Below, piece by piece: positions 1-5,603 of a stretch of DNA of 19,091 nucleotides. This DNA comes from Polaromonas sp. (GTDB lineage: Bacteria > Pseudomonadota > Gammaproteobacteria > Burkholderiales > Burkholderiaceae_C), in assembly GCA_028292345.1 (NCBI GenBank), contig JAQGMN010000448.1:1-19091 (forward strand). The letters run 5' to 3'. The position numbers were made by a program, and so were the translations under genes. How positions within the stretch are numbered: position 1 is the first letter of the stretch; each line of letters opens with the position of its first letter. The notes below the pieces were generated by a model. It was not told where the DNA came from and searched no databases. It was given only the letters and a program-made list of their open reading frames with translations.

Positions 1-198
1 CTGTTCACCTACTCGTGCTCGGGCGGCATCGGCGCCGACTTGTTCCACAAGATCGTCGCCTCGGCCGGCACGGATGCCGGCGTGGACGCCTTCATCTGCG
101 AGCGCATGGGCGGCGCGCCCGACCATCCGATGACGGTGGCTTTTCCCGAAGGCGAATACCTCAAGGGACTGGTGCTCGTCAAGCGGCCTTCAAACTAG
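1..198 (+). CDS. rlmI: RlmI-like 23S rRNA (cytosine-C5) methyltransferase, C-terminal end only
   Basis: This open frame enters from the left edge and ends at TAG 196-198, giving the last 65 residues of a protein. The piece begins LFTYSCSGGIGADLF and continues with an acidic-aromatic stretch, DHPMTVAFPEGEYLKGL, before a short basic tail. This matches the C-terminal part of class I SAM-dependent RlmI/YccW-type methyltransferases, which methylate a cytosine at C5 in 23S rRNA. Family members have a SCSG-type segment followed by a DHP..FPEG.YLKG ending. The Cys in SCSG is conserved in the family and may be catalytic (inference). The SAM-binding and PUA parts lie outside the window. The specific rRNA position cannot be confirmed from this fragment. 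The next gene is 223 bases away. Confidence 0.75.
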   Translation: MFTYSCSGGIGADLFHKIVASAGTDAGVDAFICERMGGAPDHPMTVAFPEGEYLKGLVLVKRPSN

Positions 199-255
199 AT
201 TTTGAAGGTCAAATCGACGCCCTGCGCACTGTTTGTAGGCGCAGATAGCTATATA
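199..255. repeat. Degenerate intergenic palindromic repeat
   Basis: Just after the rlmI stop lies a stem CTGCGC (222-227) and GCGCAG (239-244) with an 11-base loop, flanked by the A/T-rich element TAGCTATATAA (246-256). From memory, this layout, read on the minus strand as an A/T block with TAGC followed by a GCGC hairpin and a tail near ATTTGACC, resembles the short palindromic repeats scattered through Comamonadaceae genomes. It has no T-run on the + strand, so it is not a classic intrinsic terminator, though it may protect the rlmI mRNA end. The assignment rests on recognition, not on a search. Confidence 0.45.
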
Positions 256-421
256 AACCATGGCAATGACTGCTGCCTTTTCCTGTTGGCAGCGCCCGGC
301 CGGCATTCGCCTGAGCGCTTCGGGGTCTTGAAGGCGCGGCTAAAGTCCTCATCTTGCTTGTTTCGCCTGGCGCCCGCGTCCTTGCGCATTTCTCACGTTT
401 CCCGTTTTTTAGGTCACCACC

Positions 422-1477
422 ATGAGCTTGATACCCGTCACCATCCTCACCGGCTTTCTCGGTTCGGGCAAAACCACGCTTCTCAAGCGCATCCTGACCG
501 AGGCCCACGGCCAGAAGATCGCCGTCATCGAGAACGAGTTCGGCGAGGAAAACATCGACAACGAAATCCTCGTCAACGACACGCAGGAAAACATCATCCA
601 GATGAACAACGGCTGCATCTGCTGCTCGATCCGCGAGGATTTGCGCGAAACGCTGCAACTGCTCGCCGCCAAGAAGCGCAAGGGCATTCTGGATTTCGAC
701 CGCGTGGTGATCGAGACCACCGGCCTGGCCGACCCCGGCCCGGTGGCGCAGACCTTTTTCATGGACGAGGAAATCGCCGAGCAGTATCTGCTCGACTCTA
801 TCCTGACGCTGGTCGATGCCAAGCATGCGCAGAGCCAGCTTGACGACCGCCAGGAGGCGCGCCGCCAGATCGGCTTTGCCGACCAGATCTTCATCAGCAA
901 GACCGACCTGGTGGCCCAAGGCGAAGTGCAGGCCTTGACGCACCGCCTGACGCACATGAACCCGCGCGCGCCGCAAAAAGCCGTTCATTTCGGCGAGGTG
1001 GCGATTGCCGACGTGTTCGACCTGCGCGGCTTCAACCTCAATGCCAAGCTCGACATCGACCCCGATTTCCTCAAGGCCGACGAGCCGCACGACCATGACC
1101 ATGAGGGTCATGTCCATGGCGAGCAGTGCGACCATCCGTCGCATGCCGCCGAAGGCCAGGGCCATCACCACCACCACGATGACGACGTGAAAAGCTTCGT
1201 GTTCCGCTCGGACAAGGCCTTCAGCCCGGCCAAGCTCGAAGACTTCCTGGGCGCGGTGGTCAACATCTACGGCCCGCGCATGCTGCGCTACAAGGGCGTG
1301 CTGAACATGGAAGGCACCGAACGCAAGGTGATTTTCCAGGGCGTGCACCAGCTCATGGGCAGCGACCTGGGGCCGGCCTGGGCCGAGGGCGAGAAGAAAA
1401 CCAGCAAGATGGTATTTATCGGCATCGACCTGCCGAAAGATATTTTCGTGCAGGGCCTGGAGCAGTGCCTGGTTTGA
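422..1477 (+). CDS. COG0523 (CobW/YjiA-type) GTPase, probable metal chaperone
   Basis: The product is 351 residues, normal for COG0523 G3E-type P-loop GTPases that deliver or insert metals, often zinc. Visible motifs in order are Walker A GFLGSGKTT at residues 11-19, the metal-binding CICC at 65-68 (in NNGCICCSI), the Walker B-like region VVIETTGLADPGP at 95-107, and the base-recognition motif SKTD at 159-162. A His/Asp-rich linker covers about 222-255 with five consecutive His at 248-252, followed by a C-terminal CobW_C-like domain. The ATG at 422 has AGG at 411-413, an acceptable ribosome site. The next gene, dksA, encodes a DksA variant lacking most zinc ligands, so a zinc role for this gene is attractive but inferred. 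No convincing Zur box was seen upstream. A cobalt/cobalamin role is less likely because no cobalamin gene is nearby. Confidence 0.93.
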   Translation: MSLIPVTILTGFLGSGKTTLLKRILTEAHGQKIAVIENEFGEENIDNEILVNDTQENIIQMNNGCICCSIREDLRETLQLLAAKKRKGILDFDRVVIETTGLADPGPVAQTFFMDEEIAEQYLLDSILTLVDAKHAQSQLDDRQEARRQIGFADQIFISKTDLVAQGEVQALTHRLTHMNPRAPQKAVHFGEVAIADVFDLRGFNLNAKLDIDPDFLKADEPHDHDHEGHVHGEQCDHPSHAAEGQGHHHHHDDDVKSFVFRSDKAFSPAKLEDFLGAVVNIYGPRMLRYKGVLNMEGTERKVIFQGVHQLMGSDLGPAWAEGEKKTSKMVFIGIDLPKDIFVQGLEQCLV

Positions 1478-1564
1478 GGCAGACTGGCGGATTGCGGACC
1501 CAACCCCCACATCAGCCATGAAAACGCCCATGCCGCCCGCATTTTCCAGGGGATTCCTGTCGAG

Positions 1565-1596
1565 TTTCCGGCGACGCGGCGGCAAGCCGCTACAAT
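1565..1596 (+). promoter_or_regulatory. Possible dksA promoter (-10 TACAAT)
   Basis: TACAAT at 1591-1596 is a good match to the sigma-70 -10 consensus and lies in a context (GCTACAATC) common in betaproteobacterial promoters. No good -35 is seen at 16-18 bases; TTTCCG at 1565-1570 is weak and 20 bases away. If real, transcription would start near 1603 and give a leader of about 215 bases. Confidence 0.3.
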
Positions 1597-1717
1597 CGCG
1601 CGCCGACCAAAATACCCGGGAATTCGAATCGGGAAGCCGGCCCCGGGGAAACCCGCTCACTGCAAGGGCTCAAAGCCGCCGCAGGGCGGTTTCAGGGGCT
1701 GGATTGGCGCAGTCACA

Positions 1718-1763
1718 CCAGATTATCTGGCACCAGGTAGGGCCTGGCGGCTCCAGGGCCGCC
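1718..1763 (+). promoter_or_regulatory. Two adjacent hairpins in the putative dksA leader
   Basis: CCAGA and TCTGG pair at 1718-1722 and 1726-1730 around a 3-base loop. GGCGGC (1746-1751) and GCCGCC (1758-1763) pair perfectly around a 6-base loop. They end 56 bases before the GTG of dksA. Function is unknown; they might influence translation or mRNA stability. In GC-rich DNA short stems also arise by chance. Confidence 0.35.
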
Positions 1764-1819
1764 GGGCAAAGAAGCGTTCCGGGACATCACCCCAGGCCGT
1801 TTCCCAGAGGAGAGACTCA

Positions 1820-2548
1820 GTGAATACCCCAGAAAAGAAAATCAAGACCCCCGCGCAGACCCCGGTCAAGCCGGCGGCCAAGGAAAGCAAGACGACCAGC
1901 AAGGCGCCAGCCGCCGCGCCTGTGCGCATGGACTCTGCGCCGCTCAAGCCCGGACGCAGAAGCTCGGCCCGCACCGCGATCCAGACGCCCACGCCGTCGC
2001 CCATGCTGCCCACGCATGCGCCCGACGCTGCCAAGGCCAGCTATTCCACCATGACCGAACGCGTCATTGCGCCGCCGGTTCATGCGGCCGCTCCCAAGGA
2101 CCCGCAACTGGCCAACAACTGGAAGACCAAGCCGGCCAACCAGCTGACGGACCAGGAAATCAAGGCCATGCCGGATTCCGAGTACATGAACGAAACCCAG
2201 CTGGCATTTTTCCGCCACCGGCTGTCGGTGCTCAAGCAGGACATCCACAACAGCGCCGGTCAGACGACCGAACACCTGCGCGAAGACGCCGCCATCGTTC
2301 CCGATCCGGCGGACCGCGCGACGATCGAGGAAGAGCATGCGCTCGAACTGCGCACCCGCGACCGGGAGCGCAAGCTGCTCAAGAAAATCGAGCAGTCGAT
2401 AGCCCGCATCGACTCGGGCGACTACGGTTACTGTGACGAGACCGGTGAAGCCATCGGCGTCGGCCGGCTGATTGCGCGTCCGACGGCCAACCTGTCGCTC
2501 GAAGCGCAGCAGCGACGCGAGCTCAAGCAGAAGATGTTCGGCGACTGA
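1820..2548 (+). CDS. dksA: DksA-family RNA polymerase-binding regulator, single-cysteine type
   Basis: The product is 242 residues. DksA binds the RNA polymerase secondary channel and, with ppGpp, adjusts transcription of rRNA and amino-acid genes. Residues 1-110 are a Lys/Pro/Ala/Thr-rich, probably disordered extension, so the protein is longer than the 151-residue E. coli DksA. The conserved core starts near 118. The coiled-coil tip has DPADRA at 162-167, preserving the functional DxxDxA pattern (D162, D165, A167), and ELRTRDRERKLLKKI follows. The zinc-finger region keeps C205, but the other three cysteine positions are T208, S226 and A229, a C-T-S-A pattern. A similar replacement is known in alphaproteobacterial DksA proteins such as that of Rhodobacter sphaeroides, which work without a classical zinc finger. 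The GTG start follows AGAGGAGA (1806-1813) at good spacing; a later start at ATG 1928 is possible. Confidence 0.92.
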   Translation: MNTPEKKIKTPAQTPVKPAAKESKTTSKAPAAAPVRMDSAPLKPGRRSSARTAIQTPTPSPMLPTHAPDAAKASYSTMTERVIAPPVHAAAPKDPQLANNWKTKPANQLTDQEIKAMPDSEYMNETQLAFFRHRLSVLKQDIHNSAGQTTEHLREDAAIVPDPADRATIEEEHALELRTRDRERKLLKKIEQSIARIDSGDYGYCDETGEAIGVGRLIARPTANLSLEAQQRRELKQKMFGD

Positions 2549-2583
2549 TCCGCCATTGCAGCGCAACGCCCCGACTGAACAGC

Positions 2584-4359
2584 ATGTCCAAAGACGATAC
2601 CGCTTCCGGCTTGCTGTCCAAGCTGGTCAAGTTTGTCCGCAATCCGGCCACCAACTGGACCGAGCTGGATTCCCTTGACGGCGACAAGGATGACGCCGTC
2701 ACCAAGCAGCTGCTCAATGAAATGATCGAGCGCAAGCGGCGCAACGACTTTGTCCGAAAGCGCGAGTTCGACATGTTGCGCAAGTTGCGCAAGCTGGAGG
2801 TGCTGGCGGGAACGGTCCCCGATCCGGGCGGCAGGCCCTCGTTTTTCCAGAGCAGCATCACGTCCAATGTCGATGACCGGGCGTCAACGCTGAAAAAAAT
2901 CGACGACATCGAAGCGCAGATGTCGATGCAGTGGTGGAAAACCAAGAACCAGACGGCTTCGGGCGTGGCCACCGAGCCGGCATCGTTGTCGCTTGTTCAG
3001 GGCGAACCGGGGCTGCCGCCGCTACAGGATGCGCTGCCTGCGGCCTACCAGCCGACGATGCCTGCTGGCATGGACTCGGTCCATCATGCCGGCGAGCCCG
3101 CTCCCGGCTTCCTGCTCGACGATCTTCTCGAAGGACTGCCGAAACATCCCGACCGCGTTGCGTTTCCAGGCATCGACAAGCCCACGGACAGCAGCGCATT
3201 GGGGCTGCTGCCCGCTCCACGCCTGGCGCCGGCGCCAGGCGTGGAATTCGAATCCATCGTGCATGATGCCGAACTTGAAGAAGCCGCCATTTTGTTCGCC
3301 AACGGCGATGATGCGGGCGCCGAGGCCGGCCTGCTCGAAATTCTGCGGCCAGGCGAATCGCATTCCGACCATGTCCATACCTGGCTGGCGCTGTTCGATC
3401 TGTACCGCGCCATCGGGGAACAGGGCAAGTTCGAAGCGGCCGCCCTTGACTTTGCCGAGCATTTCAGCCGCTCTGCGCCACAGTGGTATTCGCTGCCGGA
3501 CATGGTCAAGGCCATGGTCCAGCCTGGCGAAAAACCAAGCCACGAGAGCCTGGCGGCCGACTGGATTTGCCCGTCGGCATTGGGTGTGCAGACCGTGGGT
3601 GTTCTCAATACGGCGATTGCCCGATCCCCGATGCCATGGCGCCTTGACTGGAGCTATCTCAAGACCATCGAAGCCGGCGCGCTTGAGCCATTGCACAAGG
3701 TTTTCAGCAACTGGGCGGCCCAGCCTGTGCAGTTGCGCTTCCTTGGCGATGCGCAGCTGCAAAAGGTGCTGTTTGACGCCACCCCTTCCGGCGAGCGCGA
3801 AACCGATCCCAAGTGGTGGTTGCTGCGCATGGAAATGCTGCGGGTCATTCACCGCCCTGACGATTTTGAACTCACCGCGCTTGATTTTTGCGTCACTTAC
3901 GAGGTGTCGCCACCTGCGTGGGAAGTCGCATGCTGTGATTACAAGTCGCTCGATGACGAGGGCGATGCCATGGGCCGGGCAACGATCATTGGCGAGCCGA
4001 CCACTGAAACCATTTACTCCACCCTGATGGAACTGGACGGGGATTCCGTGCTCGATTTTCCGTCGAGCCTGTCCATCCGCTTTCTGACAGTGGACCTGTC
4101 GGGCCAGATCCAGGGCGACGCCGTGGGTGTCCTGGAGCGGCTCGATGCCAGCCTGATGGGGGCCGACAGGATGCAGATTTCCTGCGCCAAGCTCATTCGG
4201 GTCGACTTTTCTGCGGCAGGCATGCTGCTCAACTGGGTCTCTGCCCGGCGGGCTGAAAATCGCTCTGTGGAGTTTTCCGAGGTCAACCGGCTGGTTGCCG
4301 CTTTTTTCAACGTGATTGGCATCGTCGAGTACGCCAGCGTCACCGCCAGGAGCGACTGA
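2584..4359 (+). CDS. STAS-domain protein with TPR-like region, function unknown
   Basis: The product is 591 residues, soluble, with no signal peptide or membrane segment. Residues 1-75 are charged and helical, rich in Lys/Arg/Asp. Residues 130-220 look like a Pro-rich linker. Residues 227-295 are Ala-rich helices with a TPR/FimV-like look (for example WLALFDLYRAIGEQGKFEAA). Residues 350-450 form an alpha/beta stretch including LDWSYLKTIEAGAL and ALDFCVTYEVSPPAWE that resembles a STAS-like module. Residues 497-588 resemble a second, more canonical STAS domain (TVDLSGQIQGDAV, ISCAKLIRVDFSAAGMLLNW). I recall similar proteins in Burkholderiales, without a defined role. STAS domains often mediate protein-protein or anti-sigma interactions, so a signalling or scaffold role is possible but unproven. 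It starts 35 bases after dksA, suggesting cotranscription. The ATG has no strong Shine-Dalgarno. Confidence 0.85.
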   Translation: MSKDDTASGLLSKLVKFVRNPATNWTELDSLDGDKDDAVTKQLLNEMIERKRRNDFVRKREFDMLRKLRKLEVLAGTVPDPGGRPSFFQSSITSNVDDRASTLKKIDDIEAQMSMQWWKTKNQTASGVATEPASLSLVQGEPGLPPLQDALPAAYQPTMPAGMDSVHHAGEPAPGFLLDDLLEGLPKHPDRVAFPGIDKPTDSSALGLLPAPRLAPAPGVEFESIVHDAELEEAAILFANGDDAGAEAGLLEILRPGESHSDHVHTWLALFDLYRAIGEQGKFEAAALDFAEHFSRSAPQWYSLPDMVKAMVQPGEKPSHESLAADWICPSALGVQTVGVLNTAIARSPMPWRLDWSYLKTIEAGALEPLHKVFSNWAAQPVQLRFLGDAQLQKVLFDATPSGERETDPKWWLLRMEMLRVIHRPDDFELTALDFCVTYEVSPPAWEVACCDYKSLDDEGDAMGRATIIGEPTTETIYSTLMELDGDSVLDFPSSLSIRFLTVDLSGQIQGDAVGVLERLDASLMGADRMQISCAKLIRVDFSAAGMLLNWVSARRAENRSVEFSEVNRLVAAFFNVIGIVEYASVTARSD

Positions 4360-4393
4360 TCTGATCCTGAACAGCAAGGGGTAAACCACGCGG

Positions 4394-4424
4394 CTGCTTC
4401 AGCCAGCAGGCTGACTTGAAGCAG
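4394..4424 (+). terminator. Hairpin downstream of the STAS gene, no U-tract
   Basis: CTGCTTC at 4394-4400 pairs with GAAGCAG at 4418-4424, and an inner AGCC (4401-4404) pairs with GGCT (4409-4412) around an AGCA loop. It starts 35 bases after the STAS gene stop, the right place for a transcript end. No T-run follows, so this is a possible 3'-end-stabilising or Rho-assisted structure rather than a textbook intrinsic terminator. Confidence 0.35.
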
Positions 4425-4437
4425 GCGGGTCCACCCA

Positions 4438-4479
4438 TTGCGTGCCTGCTCCGCTGGCAAGGTAAAATCAGGGTTTACC
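4438..4479 (+). promoter_or_regulatory. Promoter-like element with overlapping inverted repeat
   Basis: TAAAAT at 4463-4468 could be a -10 element, with TTGCGT at 4438-4443 as a weak -35 at a long spacing of 19 bases. It sits in a perfect inverted repeat, GGTAAA at 4461-4466 and TTTACC at 4474-4479. No gene starts for about 690 bases downstream. If active, it would make a non-coding transcript or a very long mraZ leader. Confidence 0.25.
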
Positions 4480-4629
4480 CGACATCCTGGCTTCAATTCG
4501 TAATCAAAATACAGCCGATGCCTTGACTGGCGATGATGCCGGCTGGGTTGTTTGCATGGCAGGGATTCGGTTCGGATCAAAACCCCACCTTTTTCCGGCT
4601 TGTATCTTCAAAATTCAAACCCAAATTTG

Positions 4630-4652
4630 TTTTTTATTTATTGCATAAAAAA
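4630..4652. repeat. A/T-only inverted repeat
   Basis: TTTTTTAT (4630-4637) and ATAAAAAA (4645-4652) are perfect complements around a 7-base loop. It is the most A/T-rich spot of the window and reads the same on both strands. It might serve as a bendable upstream element or nucleoid-protein site. On the + strand the right arm is an A-run, so it is not a good terminator. Confidence 0.4.
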
Positions 4653-4972
4653 ACATTTTGTGGCGCATTTGAATGGTTGAAAAGCAGCAATTTGTAGGTG
4701 AATGCGCTCTTTGGCAGTCAGAAACCGGCTGCATGGTTTTGTCCTTGGGCATCAAGCTGTGAACTGGTGAAAAACTTGCAATAGAAGTCTGCACGCTACG
4801 CTTTTGCTAGCTTGGGGGCTTTAATGCTCAAGGCTGGCAGCCCAGCGGTTGGCGAAGGCAGTGGGATTTATCCGCTTTTCTGGCAATAAGCGCAGCTCAG
4901 AGGCCAGATAATCACGCCTTGCGGACCCTGTCGCTATTTCAGCGATATCTTTACATGGTTGAGGTTCTTAAT

Positions 4973-5013
4973 GTTTAACTTTGAGTATTCACGCCAAGTG
5001 ATTCAAGTTAAAC
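4973..5013. repeat. 41-base inverted repeat (possible operator or RNA hairpin)
   Basis: The outer arms GTTTAACTT (4973-4981) and AAGTTAAAC (5005-5013) are perfect 9-base complements. A second nested dyad TCAC (4989-4992) and GTGA (4998-5001) closes a GCCAA loop. No T-run follows on either strand, so an intrinsic terminator is unlikely. The site lies about 155 bases before mraZ, suitable for a regulator binding site or a structured leader. Confidence 0.55.
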
Positions 5014-5109
5014 AACTTTCAACCGCTCAGAAGCTTTCATTTCATCCTCTAAGTTATTGATTTCATTGAAATAATTTGTGTCGAATTCGGGGCTGAGCAG
5101 GGGTTCCCT

Positions 5110-5115
5110 GATACA
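5110..5115 (+). promoter_or_regulatory. Possible mraZ -10 region
   Basis: GATACA at 5110-5115 is preceded by a T and lies directly upstream of the MraZ operator, where the dcw promoter normally sits. The match to consensus is modest and no clear -35 is visible, so this rests mainly on position. Confidence 0.3.
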
Positions 5116-5155
5116 GTGGGAAAATGTGCAGTTTGGTGGTAAAAAGTGTCGGTAG
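5116..5155 (+). promoter_or_regulatory. MraZ operator: four 10-base direct repeats
   Basis: Four consecutive units begin with GTG at 5116, 5126, 5136 and 5146, an exact 10-base period: GTGGGAAAAT, GTGCAGTTTG, GTGGTAAAAA, GTGTCGGTAG. MraZ is known to bind arrays of TGGG-type direct repeats with this pitch upstream of its own gene and to repress the dcw operon. The array ends 13 bases before the mraZ ATG. The first and third units fit best; the second and fourth are degenerate. Confidence 0.75.
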
Positions 5156-5168
5156 ACGGGTTTGATAA

Positions 5169-5597
5169 ATGTTACAAGGTGCGTCATTTCTCGCTCTCGA
5201 TGCCAAAGGCCGGCTGTCCGTGCCTGCACGCCATCGGGAGTCGCTGGGCGCAGATTGTTCCGGCAAGTTCACCCTCACCAAACACCCCCATGGATGCCTC
5301 ATGATTTTTCCTTTGAATGAATGGGAAAAATTTCGCGAACGGATCGCTTCGCTGCCCATGCAGGCGCAATGGTGGAAGCGAATATTCCTGGGCAATGCGA
5401 TGGACGTTGACATGGACGCAACCGGCCGCATCCTGGTGTCGCCTGAACTGCGCAAGGCGGCAGGAATCAGCAAGGACACGGTCTTGCTGGGCATGGGCAA
5501 CTATTTCGAACTCTGGGACGCTGCAATCTATGCGGCCCAGGAAGCCGAACAGATGAAGGGCGAGATGCCCGATGTATTCAAAGATTTTTCTTTCTGA
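5169..5597 (+). CDS. mraZ: Transcriptional regulator MraZ
   Basis: The product is 142 residues, close to the usual length of about 150. MraZ is a ring-forming, AbrB/SpoVT-like DNA-binding protein that represses its own operon. Both duplicated half-domains are visible: DAKGRLSVPARHRE near residues 11-24 and DATGRILVSPELR near 82-94, each with the family D.KGR/D..GR signature. It is the first gene of the dcw cluster and directly follows the 10-base repeat array it is expected to bind, which supports autoregulation. The ATG at 5169 has only a weak ribosome site, but it gives the standard family N-terminus (MLQGASFLALD). rsmH starts 6 bases after its stop. Confidence 0.97.
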   Translation: MLQGASFLALDAKGRLSVPARHRESLGADCSGKFTLTKHPHGCLMIFPLNEWEKFRERIASLPMQAQWWKRIFLGNAMDVDMDATGRILVSPELRKAAGISKDTVLLGMGNYFELWDAAIYAAQEAEQMKGEMPDVFKDFSF

Positions 5598-5603
5598 AAG
5601 TAG

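Larger units (their letters stand above)
1478..1819. other. 342-base intergenic region, possible dksA leader
   Basis: No supportable gene lies here. The left part is unremarkable. From about 1576 the region contains short GC-rich hairpins, a TACAAT hexamer at 1591-1596, two compact hairpins at 1718-1763, and a good ribosome site AGAGGAGA at 1806-1813 immediately before the dksA GTG start. It could form a 5' leader of roughly 200 bases if TACAAT is the -10 element. Confidence 0.6.
4360..5168. other. 809-base non-coding gap between the STAS gene and mraZ
   Basis: No reading frame here has the composition or similarity of a gene on either strand. The stretch is visibly A/T-richer than its neighbours, especially 4590-4700 and 4960-5080. 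It holds inverted repeats at 4394-4424, 4461-4479, 4630-4652, 4833-4846 and 4973-5013, a promoter-like TAAAAT at 4463-4468, and the MraZ operator at the right end. The segment 4776-4826 may be a worn palindromic repeat. No tRNA was recognised. It could contain the long leader of the dcw operon, an unrecognised small RNA, or remnants of lost genes. Confidence 0.7.

Noticed and set aside
245..421. Zur operator upstream of the COG0523 gene
   Set aside because: An A/T-rich TAGCTATATAA is present but lacks the symmetric GTTAT..ATAAC-type half sites and is better explained by the palindromic repeat.
1576..1590. Hairpin GCGGC / GCCGC just before the TACAAT hexamer
   Set aside because: Short GC stem of five pairs in GC-rich DNA, too likely by chance to claim a function.
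209..1660. Long open frame on the minus strand opposite the COG0523 gene
   Set aside because: It is the mirror of a GC-rich real gene; its translation is rich in His/Arg/Gly/Val without any recognisable domain, and the + strand frame has a full set of GTPase motifs.
1600..1700. Cobalamin-riboswitch-like pieces (GGGAAGCCGG and nearby) before dksA
   Set aside because: The B12-box core and the conserved distal motifs are absent, and dksA is not a cobalamin-controlled gene.
3022..4389. 455-codon minus-strand frame opposite the STAS gene
   Set aside because: No recognisable motif or good ribosome site; the + strand frame has coherent domain structure and follows dksA closely.
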